From Biscogniauxia marginata (taxonomy: Eukaryota > Ascomycota > Sordariomycetes > Xylariales > Xylariaceae), in contig MU404115.1 in assembly GCA_022695795.1 (NCBI GenBank), positions 62,001-126,000 on the forward strand: a stretch of 64,000 bases of DNA, in the 5' to 3' direction. This document shows, piece after piece, positions 37,971-50,675 of this stretch; within the stretch, counting starts at the first letter, position 1, and every line of letters begins with the position of its first letter. The notes below the pieces were generated by a model. That model worked only from the letters and a program-made list of their open reading frames with translations, was not told where the DNA came from and made no database searches. The position numbers and the translations under genes are program-made.

Positions 37971-39337
37971 TCTGCCTCCTTTTTTTTTTTGTCTCTCTCT
38001 CTCTTCCTAGAACGAGATTTGGTTGAACCTAGTGTTACGGGGTTCTTTTCTTTTTCTTCAGCGATGTGTAGCAATTAGTCCTACCTGTTATGTATATGCC
38101 AAAGTCGAACTCGAAGTCGAAGTCGAGGTCGAGGTTATAGAAAGGTCTCGGGTCGCGACGGGCCAAAAACTTCCAACGAAGCCGGCTTTATCTAAGGTTC
38201 AGATTGGCGTTTTCGGATATAACGATTACCTATCCGTTCCTACCTTCCATCGCTTCCACCATCGGGGACTTTTATTAGCTTAGCTGAGCTACGTTAGATA
38301 CCTCTTAGTAGTATATAATTGATACATGTCTCACCTTGACAGCTCGAAACGCTTACTTATTGCCTTGTTATTAGATTCCTGCTTTCCTGTCAAATATAAT
38401 AATTACACGTATATTATAAATAAAGTCAAGAATGCAACGCACTTGTCTTTCATATAAATAAACGTATGTATCAATAAAAGGCTTGCTTGTATTACATCTA
38501 ATTGCGACTGAACTATTATAAAACCTTTGACAAGTCGTATTAACTACGATATTTTATATATATGATGAAATTCGAGTTGAGCAGTTTGAAAATCGGTACT
38601 AGTTAGTGGTAGCCTTACTTACATCACGTTTAGTACCTCGACAGGTACACGTAGTTTTTAGGCCCCTCAGGTTATATTCACAAGGCAGGTCCAATCTACA
38701 TACGTACATGATAGGTAAGTACTATGTAGTACTGTACAACTACAACATGTAGTCAGTTTTTCTACAACTGACCCACAACAAAAGCTCTCCTCGACCACTT
38801 CAATTCTTGTACGCTTCCCTCCCACCTGCTCTTCTATTCCCGGCATATTCATGTCACATTCGTTCGTTCGTCCGCCCCTCTCCATTTTCACTGACCTAGC
38901 ATTTCAGTTCAGATGAAATGAGATCCAATGTTTGGGTGCCTTGGTCAGTGCACCCGAAACTAACTTGACCAAACCAAAGGCCACACGGTCTGAACGATTA
39001 TACACCAGCTTCTTCACTGATCAGCTCACTGAAGTAAACCACCCCAGCCAATAATTCGCCTTCCCTATTTTCACGTCACAAACGATCATCCAATGCAGCT
39101 TGGAATATTTGACCTTGCGTTCGCGTCTCCTCCTTCCGCCAGCTCTAAGTGTAATTGTCTTATCTACTAGTCTGCCTTCCACCACTTCAACAGCCCGGTT
39201 TACATTGTCTTTACTATCTTCACATCATACTCCTCATACCTTAGGTACACAACCACTACATGTAAACCACTACATACATGCCTCTTCTCATAACTCTTGT
39301 CCCCTAGACAACACCGTGTTAGTATATTACCTGCGCA
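37971..39337. other. 1.4-kb spacer, AT-rich in the middle
   Basis: Includes a GTCGAA/GTCGAG hexamer repeat (38104-38135), then an AT-rich stretch (about 38300-38620) with no coding frame, then the promoter of the chromodomain gene. Open frames at 38023-38283 and 38667-38891 lack motifs. Confidence 0.5.
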
Positions 39338-42300
39338 ATGGAGGCCCGCCAAACTGGTCCGTTCGGGCCAGAGGCGCAGGATGACGACGATGACATCTCT
39401 CTCACCTCTACGGATCACGAAGGCGATGGGGCTGGGGATGCAGACAAGGACTGGGTTGTTGACGACCTTCTCGCCGAACGACCCCACCCTGATAAGCCGG
39501 GACAGACCCAATACCTCATCAAATGGGAGGGTTTCCCTCTTGAAGACTGCACGTGGGAGCCCGAAGAAAACCTGGGGCCCGGCCTCCTTCCCCAGTGGGA
39601 GGAGACCAAAAAGGAGATCGAGGCGGGAAAACGCACCCCTTTTGATTTGGAAATATACAATGCCGCCTGCATCGCAAAAGCGGAAAGGCACATGAAGCGA
39701 AATGCCAAACGCAAGAGGCTCGGTTTGCCGCTCACCGATCCTTTCCCAGAGCAACCATCCCCTGAACACCCATCTCCCGAAGACTCATCTGCTCCTGTTG
39801 TTGGACATGACCATATGGATTCTTCCGATGAGGCTGGAGAGGTGAATGAGGTCGAGCCTGATACTAGCGTCTCTAGGGAACCTCAAATACAAAAACATGC
39901 CACCAATCAGAAGATCTTCAAAGGTATTCCCTCTTCAACGAAGGTCCGAACAGAGTTAAGTCCGACCCGGGCCCCGAAAGCAAGGCGGCCTTCACACAGT
40001 TCGCTGCCCAAGCCGTCCTCTGAAGCGCCACAGCCGGTGATATCATCAACAAAAACGGCAGGACCTGGCGGCACAGCGACAGGGTATCAAGGTACTGCTA
40101 GAAAGCCTAGCACCACCACAAATCAGCATGTTGCTAGAGGCGTGTTCAGTATAGCTCCAGGACAGAAGCCAAAAGGCCCGGTGTCTAAGCCGTCTAGCTC
40201 TACAAATAAGTTTGCAGGCAAGCGACTCACTGCTACGCGGACTCGCCCGCAGCCCGCAGCGCAGAGGACATCTAATGTCTTCATTGGGGGCAAACAACGC
40301 AGGCAAAGGCGGAGCCTAGCCGATGTTATGGTGGATCCAACAAAGGCACCTAAACAGTTCAGCACCATGCGTATCAGGAATATAGCCAACAAGAGAGCTA
40401 TTGACAAGAGCGATGCGACTGCAAACTTTTCCTCAATCCCAGCCAGCTTCTTTCTCACGAACGATGGGACTGTCCCTAAATCGAAGGACCCCCCGACGCC
40501 CTCAGAAGCTCCCTCTCTGACACATAGTCCCGTCGCGATATCGCCGATGGATACGAGTAATCCGGCAACGGCGACAGCGCCGGCGCCGGCGCCAGCCCCA
40601 AAGGTGAAGAAATCCGTCCGCTTTACGGAAGTAGAGGATGATAAACCAGAAGATGGCGGCGTTGATCCGTTATTTGACGAACCTATGGACATTGACGAAC
40701 CTCCTGCTGCTCCAGTTGCCTCGACTAGTCATCCGACGGGCCTAAGGAAGCTGTCACTAACTAGTTATCAAGAACGAGGACATACACAAGTCGTGTCAAG
40801 GACGGTAATGTTCGGACCTGACAGCTCGCAAGAACTTCGGGTTATGTTCCATGGTGTCGTTCGCCATGGTGTCACTCATCATAGTGACTCATGGCTATCT
40901 GCATTCATGGCTCAAGATAAAATACACTTTGACACCACGTGTGCATCTTACAACTTCCTCTCCCAAGCAGGCTTTTTAATCGGGGAGAGACTCTCTACTG
41001 GTGCGATCGAGTCTATCTCCAGAGAGCAGGCGTCGTTACTGGAGAATGTGGCAGAATGGTTGCGACGGAGTTCGTCGGGTATGCACTTGGTCACATCAGA
41101 ATATTCAATACTCGTATACCCCACTGGATGTGACGGATGGAAAGATCTTAATCATGATATTGGCACCATCAACCCCGAAGCCCCTTTGCGACATCTGATC
41201 TACAAGTCGCCAATTGATACGAGGCTTTATCCCCTAGTTCCCGTCCCTTTAATGAATTTTGATGACCCAGGACAAGGATCTCAGTGCCAGCTCCTTATCA
41301 AGGAGCTTTCAGGGTTGGATTTTGACAAGTGGCTCCCGCAAGAACCTAAACAGAAGGATAACCAGGTTTACATGTTGCTATTCCCGCCAGACGAGGCACA
41401 GGTATCCATGATGATCAAGTTCTGGCTTCGTAAGTCTCACGAGAATCGCAGTGTTTCTCATGCTAACTTAATACAGGATCTTGTCGGCCGGGGTGCCGGA
41501 TATTCTCAACTGAGAACCCGGGAAGCTGGTTGAAGTTCCACGAGTGCGTAAAGGCCGGCGCAGGAGGAACCGTCATTGTCCACTCGGATATGACCCTATC
41601 CCTGCGAAAGATCCGCCGAATCTGGAAGATGGTCGAAAGCAATGCCTATACTTTTTGGGATTTAGCCACGGGAGAGTTCGATCCTCCATTATATCCTTCA
41701 GGTCCACCCGCGGGAGAGTTCAACCCACTACTGTATCCTTCTTATCCACGAGCTAGTATTGAGCCGGGGACGCTTCAGATGACTAGATTGTTTCCCTTCG
41801 GCCGTGCCATCCTCATTACACCGAGCTTAGTCTTGTCAGAGCCTGACGTACTCTACAAGTTTCTACAGTGGTTTAAGAACTATGCAGCTAACCCCAACTA
41901 CTTGATCATGGCGTGTGCTGACTTTCCTAACTACTTGAGGGATGTCACGCTAGAAAAGGAAAAGGAATATAAGGAATTTTGCGATACAAACGATCGTAAC
42001 GTGAACAGGCTACTTGAGGAATTTGGCAGGCGTAAAGAGGATATCGAAGCAACATTCCGAGCGTGGGAGCTTTTAAATGATATCGTCAAGAATCACGGAG
42101 ATGAAAATACTAGTGAAGATATTCGAAAGGTCTTTTGGATCACCGACTTTATCGACCCTAACGACGAACAAAGTTTGGTGAATTACTTCCTCTGGTGGTC
42201 TACGACTAGGTTAGACCGCTACCGCAGGTTCTACATTCTTGGATCAAGATCTAGCAAGATCAAACGAGCCTATCGAAATATCCCGGTCCCAGCCTACACA

Positions 42301-43476
42301 GACATTTCCGTGAGCGACCCTGACGTAGCTGCGGCTCGCCAGGATGAACGAATAGCCAAGGAAAATGGGAATGACGACGAGATGTCTCCCGGGGCGCCCA
42401 TCGACCTGGACTCTCAATCTGGCGCTGGAGTCGAGAGATCCTCCATCTCGCAGCCTTCTTTCAAGTTTCCTAGTGCTCTTTTCAGTACCGATAGGGCTAC
42501 AGAGTTAAGGAGATGGTGTACAAACAACGAGCGCCTTAGGAAAGCGTCCTGGTCGAGACTACACGCTAATCCCGTGTCCTGGGTAGACGTGCCCATGGCT
42601 GATCAATTCGGCGATGCACTCTGTACATACGACACATTCAAAAATTGGTTCCACGGAGCCCCGCCGTTCAGCAGTCACTTAAACACATGGTATGGTCTCT
42701 TTTATACCATAGACAAGGTCTGGGACCCCCTAGAACCCCTTAGCACTTATGGACGTCACCCTTGGGTCGCGATATACAGACCGGTCGAGCCTCACCTACA
42801 CAAGAAGGGCTACAAGAATATGGAACTTTTCATCTGGGATGTCGCTGCTGGGGACAACGAACCAACCCGCGGGCACTCAGGTTGCCTGGATATGCAGTGT
42901 CGCTTAGTAGACCTGGTTCGTGAAGAAACCCTCAAAAAATATCCGGGCCGATTTCTTGATCGCGTGTGGGTGAGCAGCGCAACAAACCTGAAAGTAAATG
43001 CAGGAGACAATCTACTTGATATAACCTGTTGCATGATTGAGGATATATATAACGACGCAAGACACTGGCTTCCTCCTTTCCAAGAATTGCTCGAGGAAAG
43101 GGGTTGGAAGGGGGTGCCTAAGCAGGAGTGGGAGAACGGCATGGCTCTCGGGTCGGCGTCAAGGCGACGGTCTCGACGGGAGATCTTGCCAATCCCTAGG
43201 AATGCAAGTGACGAGGGTAAACTGGAGCGATCCATCTGGCATCCGCCACGCGGCAAGCCTAGAGATGGTGGAAGTACTATTTGCCTCAATGACCTCTACG
43301 ATGCTGCACTGAAGGCCCGCCTCGAGAGCCCGTCGTGCCAAATGATGAGGTACCAGTACAGACCGACGGTGGAGTGGTATGCCGACCAGGCGAAAGAACA
43401 CCGAGACGCGGGCTATATCTATGTGGATTCGGGAGAGAGAATAGTGAACAAGATGTTCCGTGGTATGAAGAAGTAG
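39338..43476 (+). CDS. Large chromodomain protein, 1363 aa
   Basis: Two exons, 39338-41429 and 41477-43476. The 47-nt intron starts GTAAGT, has a GCTAAC branch site and ends ACAG; the join reads FWLR-SCRPGCRIFSTENPG. An N-terminal chromodomain (about 37-95) is clear: DWVVDDLLAERPHPDK, QYLIKWEGFPLEDCTWEPEE. Trp39, Trp63 and Phe66 sit where the methyl-lysine cage aromatics are expected, so binding to a methylated histone tail such as H3K9me is likely. A long basic, Ser/Pro-rich linker follows, with a basic patch KQRRQRRSLADVM. The last ~750 residues are largely globular but unfamiliar, with WLKFHECVKAGAGGTVIVHS, RLFPFGRAILITPSLVLSEP, NYFLWWSTTRLDRYRRFYIL and HPWVAIYRPVEPH. A short tandem repeat, AGEFDPPLYPSGPP / AGEFNPLLYPSYPR type, lies just after the intron. 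Candidate heterochromatin factor; equivalence to Neurospora CDP-2 is only a hypothesis. Confidence 0.85.
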
Positions 43477-44411
43477 TAGTGGTTGTAGTAGCAGCAGAAA
43501 TATATACCTCTGCTCTCTATTCTGCTTTGTTTGAGCTATCAACGACTAATATCATGTCACAAGTATTTCTCTCGCGATAGAGAAAGGAGAAACCCGGGAG
43601 GAAACAGGAAAGAAAAAAGCTTGAGTGTGCCGGAATGGAATGGCAGTATTGTGAGGCAGAGGAAGATAAGGTAGTTTAAGTAGGTACATAATTGATGCGA
43701 ATATACCCACATGATCAATCTGAAGTTCCATACCTCTCATCAATATTGGTAGGAGGTAGGTAAGGTAGGGCAGGCAGGGGAAAGCAACAAGAAAGCGTAA
43801 TAGGTAATGCATTAAACTGTAGGTAGGTTAGGTAATAGGGGCAATGTTGTGTATGTAGGTATTAGGTGGGGTTTACATAAACTTACATAAGTGGGATAAA
43901 GCCAGGCACGTGACATTGGCATTAAGACCATCGAAAATGTAGGTAGGTACATGTAGGTACGTAACTGGAGCCCTGAAAATTAGGTACAGTGGCACGGCGG
44001 GCAGTTTTATCATGTGTATGGGGTACCTCCTGGGACGCTTGGTGATCATAGCAACTAGACCGCCGCGCTGCTGCCAGAGACTCCTCCATCCGTTCACTGA
44101 TCCAACTCCACCAAACATCAAGCTCGAGTTGTTTTTTTCTCTCTCCCTTTACCGACCAACAACAAAAATAGCCGAACCCCCTTCTGTCCCCGGGGATTGT
44201 ACCGTCTCTGCCACCGACTTGACTGCGCCTGCACCTTTGTGGTTGCCTCAGAGTCCCTCCAACAGCCCAACGTCTGGTCTTTATCACCGCCGACCGTTTT
44301 TGTCCCTCCTCCCCCCATCAACAACCTCCTGACCCGTCCTGCTGCCGCCCTTGCGCTCAAATCGAACAACGCATTTGCCGCCCGACTAGATCCAAATACC
44401 GATCGCCCACC
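43477..44411. promoter_or_regulatory. Spacer and promoter/leader of the Rab11 gene
   Basis: The left part is chromodomain 3' UTR. TAGGTAGG-type motifs are dense between 43680 and 43990. A pyrimidine-rich stretch (44129-44153) and a C-rich leader precede the Rab11 start. The 106- and 79-codon plus frames here (44012-44332, 44197-44436) are Pro/Ser-rich leader readings. Confidence 0.45.
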
Positions 44412-45360
<949 letters not shown>

Positions 45361-46264
45361 TTCCAACTCGGGCCCGGCGAAGAATGATGCGATGGTTTTA
45401 CACGGCGGGTATGATGTTACGTTACGATACGTACGCGGCGTCGACATTTTTGTCTCCGGAAACACACTCGACGGCAGAGTGGCTGATGATGGTGCATCGT
45501 GCAGGGGCCTAGGAAATGGAATAATCGATTGATCTTTTCTACCGAAACCCGGCCCTCTGCTCCTTTTTTGTTTTCCTTTCTTGTTTCTTATTTATCCTCT
45601 GTCGTCAATGTTCCTGTAAAGGGGCTTCTGAGATACGACATGTCCCAGCGGTCCTCTCCGGGGCATGTCTGATCTAAGGAGGCCAGCCTATCATAATCAC
45701 TCATGATCCGTGGCTGCACGCTCCAGCATCGTGCTCTGTGCATGCATATATGTTCTTGGGTGTTGAACCACGAGCTAGAGCCAATCTACCTAATCCCTTT
45801 TTACTCCCTGAAGATGTTTACATGATATGAGGGGAAGAGAGGTTGAGAGGGGAATACTCTCGGGCTTCGACGGATCATGATGATATAGTACTTATACTTG
45901 TTCGTAATTGTTAGTCTGTTTTCTTGTGGTTGTCTAGCTCGTGCTATAATGTCTACCGCCTTATCTTAATAAGTGTCCAACTTCTCTATTTTGCTTGTTG
46001 GTTTCTATGTGGTGAATATGTCCTTGAGCCCTGACCGAAGCGGGACTTTGGCCCGTTCCAACAACAAATACCGAGACAGGAGAGCCCCCACCAACCCTGG
46101 CCGATAAGAAGCCCACCCACATCTTATCGATTAAGTTGATAGTGAATGGTCCAAGCGCCTGGGACCCTCTTTTGCTGCGAATAGACAAAAAAAAGTTTGG
46201 CTGCTGCGCGATCTCGACTAACTACTACATCGTGAATTATAAGTGCATCTTTCCCAACGACACT
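45361..46264. other. Spacer between Rab11 and BRX1
   Basis: About 900 bases holding the Rab11 3' UTR and the BRX1 promoter. No coding frame is supported. The stretch just before the BRX1 start contains AT-rich sequence and the AAAAAAAAG run at 46188-46196. Confidence 0.5.
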
Positions 46265-47393
46265 ATGGCGGCCGTATACAAATCGCTCTCGAGCCAGAAG
46301 AGCAGTCAGAAGGACGACAAAAATGCCGAGACCCCCCGCAAAAACAAGCAGAGGGTCTTGATTCTCTCTTCCCGTGGAGTAAATCAAAGGTAGGTGTATT
46401 CCGATCGAGCGCGCATCCATCAGCACCGCCCTGCTTTATGCGCCGAGCTCTAACGGTGGTCACCCCTTTAGACATAGGCACCTCCTTAACGACCTGGCGC
46501 AGATGATGCCTCACGGCAGAAAGGACTCCAAATGGGACAGCAAATCGAAGCTGTCAGGGCTCTGCGAACTGGCCGAGCTGCACAACTGCAACAACATTCT
46601 CTACTTCGAGGCAAGGAAGAATCAGGATTTGTACGCTTGGTTTTCTAAGGTGCCGAACGGTCCCACGGTTAAGATGTACGTGCAGGGTCTGAATACGATG
46701 GAAGGTAAGTCTTTTTCTTCTTCTCTCGCTCTAGCTGCTTGTTTCAGGTCTCGTCTGTATTGTGCCGATTACTGAATACCTATGCTTCTAGAGCTTCATT
46801 TCCACGGCAATTGCCTCAAGGGCTCTCGACCCATCCTATCCTTTGATGCCGCCTTCGACCGCGAACCGTATCTGAAAGTGATACAAGAGCTATTCCGCCA
46901 CACCTTCGGCGTGCCCCAGGGCGCACGCAGGTCCAAGCCGTTCGTAGACCGGGTCATGGGATTCACGTTCGCCGACGGCAAGATCTGGATCCGGAACTAC
47001 CAGGTCAGCGAGACGGAGGCCTCCGATCCCGCCAGGGCGGCAGAAGACAAAGAAGCGGCGGACGATACGGCGGCGAAGAAGGCCGCTAAGGCTCGCAGCG
47101 GCGGCAAGAAGGAGCCGGACGTCCGCCTCGTCGAGATCGGGCCCCGCGTCACGCTGACGCCCATCATCATACAGGAGGGCAGCTTCGGCGGGCCCATCAT
47201 CTACGAGAACCGCATGTTCGTTAGCCCGAACCAGGTGCGCGCCGACCTCCGCCGGCGCAAGGCCTCGCGGCACAACGCCAGGGCGGAGCAGTTCGTCGAG
47301 AGGCAGGCCCGGAAGGGGGACCTGGGACTGCGGACGTCGGGAGGGAAGAAGGTGCCGCTAGACGAGCTCGACAAGAGGGCGCTTTTCGCCTGA
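46265..47393 (+). CDS. BRX1: Ribosome biogenesis protein BRX1 (Brix domain)
   Basis: Three exons, 46265-46389, 46472-46704 and 46792-47393, give 319 aa. Both joins are in frame: VNQR-HRHLLNDLAQMMPHG and NTMEE-LHFHGNCLKGSRP. Brix-domain sequence runs from RVLILSSRGVNQRHRHLLND through CNNILYFEARKNQDLYAWFS, PNGPTVKMYVQGLNTMEE and LSFDAAFDREPYLKVIQELF to FADGKIWIRNYQV and LVEIGPRVTLTPIIIQEG, all typical of Brx1. The protein acts in the nucleolus in 60S ribosomal subunit assembly, with Ebp2 as the known yeast partner. A lysine/alanine/acidic insert (about 210-245) interrupts the conserved core, and the C-terminus is basic. Start chosen at the ATG before AAVYKSLSS. Confidence 0.96.
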
Positions 47394-49330
47394 ATATCTT
47401 TTTGATTTTATTATGTAGCTGGGGTGACCTATTGATTGGTGTTTCTGGCGTTTCTTTCTTTCTTTTTCTTCCCTTAAAGAAAAAGGGGGAGGGGAGGGGA
47501 CAAAAATTTGTAGTGTAGACAGATGATACTATACCCACAGGTAAACTAGTCTAATTGAAAAAGGACTTCGGATAATGGATATATTTTTCTCTTCTCTTCT
47601 TCGGGTTACTTAACTATAATTTACCTACCGGGAGGACACTTGTGATACGACCCCTAAGTTCGGTTTTGGAGAATTGGATATGAAGGTACGGAGGTACCTC
47701 GAAATAGATGTAGCTGAGGTCAATGGATTGGAAATGCCTGAACCTTATCTTGAGTTGATAAAGCTATTGGGCCGATATTTCTCCGGAGGTTGATGCATGT
47801 GCACTTGGCCCTTGTCCCATGCTGGTCCTGCATTATGTCGTTACCTTTAAACTCGCGTGACTCAGTCGCGTCTTATCTCCTCTTCTCTTGGTTAAGCAAC
47901 CATGGCACAACCATATAACAGTTCCGCCTTCATGGCGAAGCTTTCCCACTCCCACACGATGCCTTTGTGCATCCTTCACATTCAATATAGCCCCAAAGGA
48001 GGGGTTCTTGCGTACTGAGTCCAGTGATTATCCGCCCCTTGGCCAACCAGGGGCCGATAGGCAGGTGGCAGGTGGCAGGTCTAGGGGAAAACCGTCAAGA
48101 CCTAGCATCGGGTCAGCCGAGGAGCCAAGTCATCTCAGACTCCGAGGGGCAGGAATAAGTGAAGTTTAGGGGAGGAGTATCAGGAGAATTTCTCTCGTTG
48201 GCTCTTTCTAGACATCGCAGGAAAGGGGTTCCTATCAAGTTTCTATTTAAACATCGCGAGCTTCACGATAGTGGCGAACGAATGCATCATAAGAGGATAA
48301 ACACGCCCAGCGAACAAATACACACAGTATTTCACTAAAATTGACCAGGGTAAGAAGGAGTCTTAACCCCTTACAGCTTATGACGCCAATTAACCGATCG
48401 CTCATCTCATAAAGACCATCAATATTCAGCTATGTGCTCTATCAGACGGCCCACACAAAGGCGGCCTCACCATTTTTAAGAATCTGCAATTTGAACTTAG
48501 CGGTTGGAGGTAGAGGCTTCATGTTGCGGGTTGCGGATCTACTTTAGTTGCTGGCTACTTTATTGCGGATCACCGTGGGAACCCTCGCTACCAACCGGTA
48601 AAATTCATGAGAACATCAACAACCAAACCTCATCGATTACTTCCCACACTATTTTTGGCTTAATATTTCATCTTACGTGTCTCGCCCTTGCAAAAATCAT
48701 CAGTGGTGTGTCAACTTCCTACATTACCTTCATCACCCCACTTGCGGATTTCAGGTACCCCTTTCGATCAGAAGCTGCGTCTTCCTCCAGCTTCACAACT
48801 GCACCCCAAGTCAACCCGGTCCTTCAAATTCGACAAACTTGACAGACCCTAGGAGCCTTGGTGGCTCTTCTAGGTAAGTACATGCCACTGGTGAGGCGAA
48901 TTGGCTGGTACGGTTTCTTCAAAACATCACTTGAATATCCTTTCTCCTGGATTATTTCATCCCACCACACCTGTTGAGCCTGGTAGTGGGCGTTGACAAA
49001 ATCGTGGGACTCGAAATCTCAGTGTCAAGGCATTCCTTGGTGTGAGAGAATCTGTGTTGGCCTGGCTCGGATGTCTATCACGAACCTCTAGATCCTAGTT
49101 CATCTGCACGCTTCCTCAACAAACCATTCCATCTCATCCAACCCAGTACCCATTCGACAAAGCTGCCAGTCTAAATACCCCCCTGAAGCATCAAAGTACC
49201 TATCCGCTTATTGGACTGGGAGTTAAGCTGTACCTTTTCCATCCATTTCTCAAACGCCGAGCAGGTTGTACTGAATTCCTCCAGAGGGCAAACGCCTAAT
49301 TTGGCGTTAGGCTCTTTCAAGGGCGCGGAC
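47394..49330. other. 1.9-kb spacer, no supported gene
   Basis: BRX1 3' UTR, spacer and F-box gene promoter. A short direct repeat (GGCAGGTGGCAGGTGGCAGG) lies at about 48061-48080. Frames at 47888-48169 and 48504-48842 have no motifs. An open extension without ATG precedes the F-box start (49211-49330). Confidence 0.5.
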
Positions 49331-50675
49331 ATGGCCGATTCAAAACTTGTTTCCGAGGGATATCTTCGTACGTCTCAAGTTGCTAGCATCATGGCGTCTT
49401 CTGTCTGGAAGCCTGCTGGCAACACACCTCCAGCAACATCGACGGTTCTCCTTGAGCATGATGGGCTAAACACCCCAAGCGGTCTCCTATCGCTACCTAT
49501 AGAGTTAGTTCTCAAGACTATGGAGCAGATGACCCCTAAGGATGCCTCCAACTTTGCTCTGGTGAGCAAACGCTTATTCAGTATATTCAAGGATAATGAG
49601 GTCACTACTATGGTAACTATTCTGCAGAATCTACCGGAGCTAGAAGCCATGCTGTTTCTCTACACCGCCAACGGAATGGACATGAAGCCTGGCCGCATGC
49701 TTCATCCTCGCACGATAGTCTTCAATCCATACTGCGAGGATGGAAAGAAAGTGTACCTCATCCGGGCGAATGTCGCCTTTAGCGAAGGGAAACTTATCTG
49801 CCCTGAAAATATCAAGTTCCACTTTCAAAACATCATTGATCTATGGAACCTAGTGAAGGTGGTTGATTGGTGGGTAGATATCTACCCTAGCCTCTGTTGG
49901 AGAGAACATCCCGAAGACCGACGATGCTTACGACCAAACGAAGAGGCTCGACTTCGCAAGGCGATCGCGCGTTGGTGGCTCTACGCCTATTACTTCCATG
50001 GGGTCCACTGGCGTAGCTTCCAGGCGCCCAAGAAATGGCAAGATGACCAGCGACTACACCATCTTCGAATCCTACCCACGTGTGAGATCTGTGAGCTGGA
50101 AGACCTATGGGGCGTCGTGTACGACACCATCAGCAAGGATCTCTGCTCGTCTCCCGAGCGGGTCCGCGATGGGGTAAGTTGTCTAGCTCAAGCCTTAGCC
50201 ATGTGGAATAGATTTACTGACCACTTTATAGAACTGGTCTGGTGTTGAACTAGTGCCCTGGGGAGGAGACGACGGGCGCCACAGCACCATTGTCAACACC
50301 TATCTAAAGCTAGATCCAGAGCTTCTCCAGTACTTTCTCCTCCGCTACCCTCGACGCAGAAAGACGGATATCATCCGAGCCGTCTCCAACAGCGTACGCG
50401 ACTTTACCCTAGACCGAGAGACACTATCGCTCTCGATCACCACCGTCCTTCAGGAACGTATGATGCTCAAGCCAAACGGTATTTGCGACATTCCCCGCAT
50501 TGGCATTATAGACGAGGACAGAGTCAACGAAAAGGAGTGCGAGCTCTGGAGCAACGATGCGTCGCCGACTGGGAAGCCCCCGCTCACGCAGCAGCAGATA
50601 AACGCGTTCCCCATCGAGCCAACTAAGAGAGTAGCTCGCGGCGATGATGGAATCGATGCAGCCCACCCGTACTAG
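49331..50675 (+). CDS. F-box domain protein, 428 aa
   Basis: Two exons, 49331-50173 and 50232-50675, with a 58-nt intron (GTAAGT...TATAG); the join reads VRDG-NWSGVELVPWGG in frame. An F-box-like motif lies at about 53-95: GLLSLPIELVLKTMEQMTPK, DASNFALVSKRLFSIFKDN. F-box proteins dock substrates on SCF ubiquitin ligases through Skp1. The remainder is helical, with Trp-rich stretches (DLWNLVKVVDWWVDIYPSLC, ARWWLYAYYFHGVHWRSF) and a CEICELED segment, as in the many fungal F-box proteins of unknown target. No LRR, WD40 or kelch repeats are seen. The ATG at 49331 (MADSKLVSEG) is the first in frame; the next is at 49391 (MASSVWKP), and both are usable. Confidence 0.85.
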
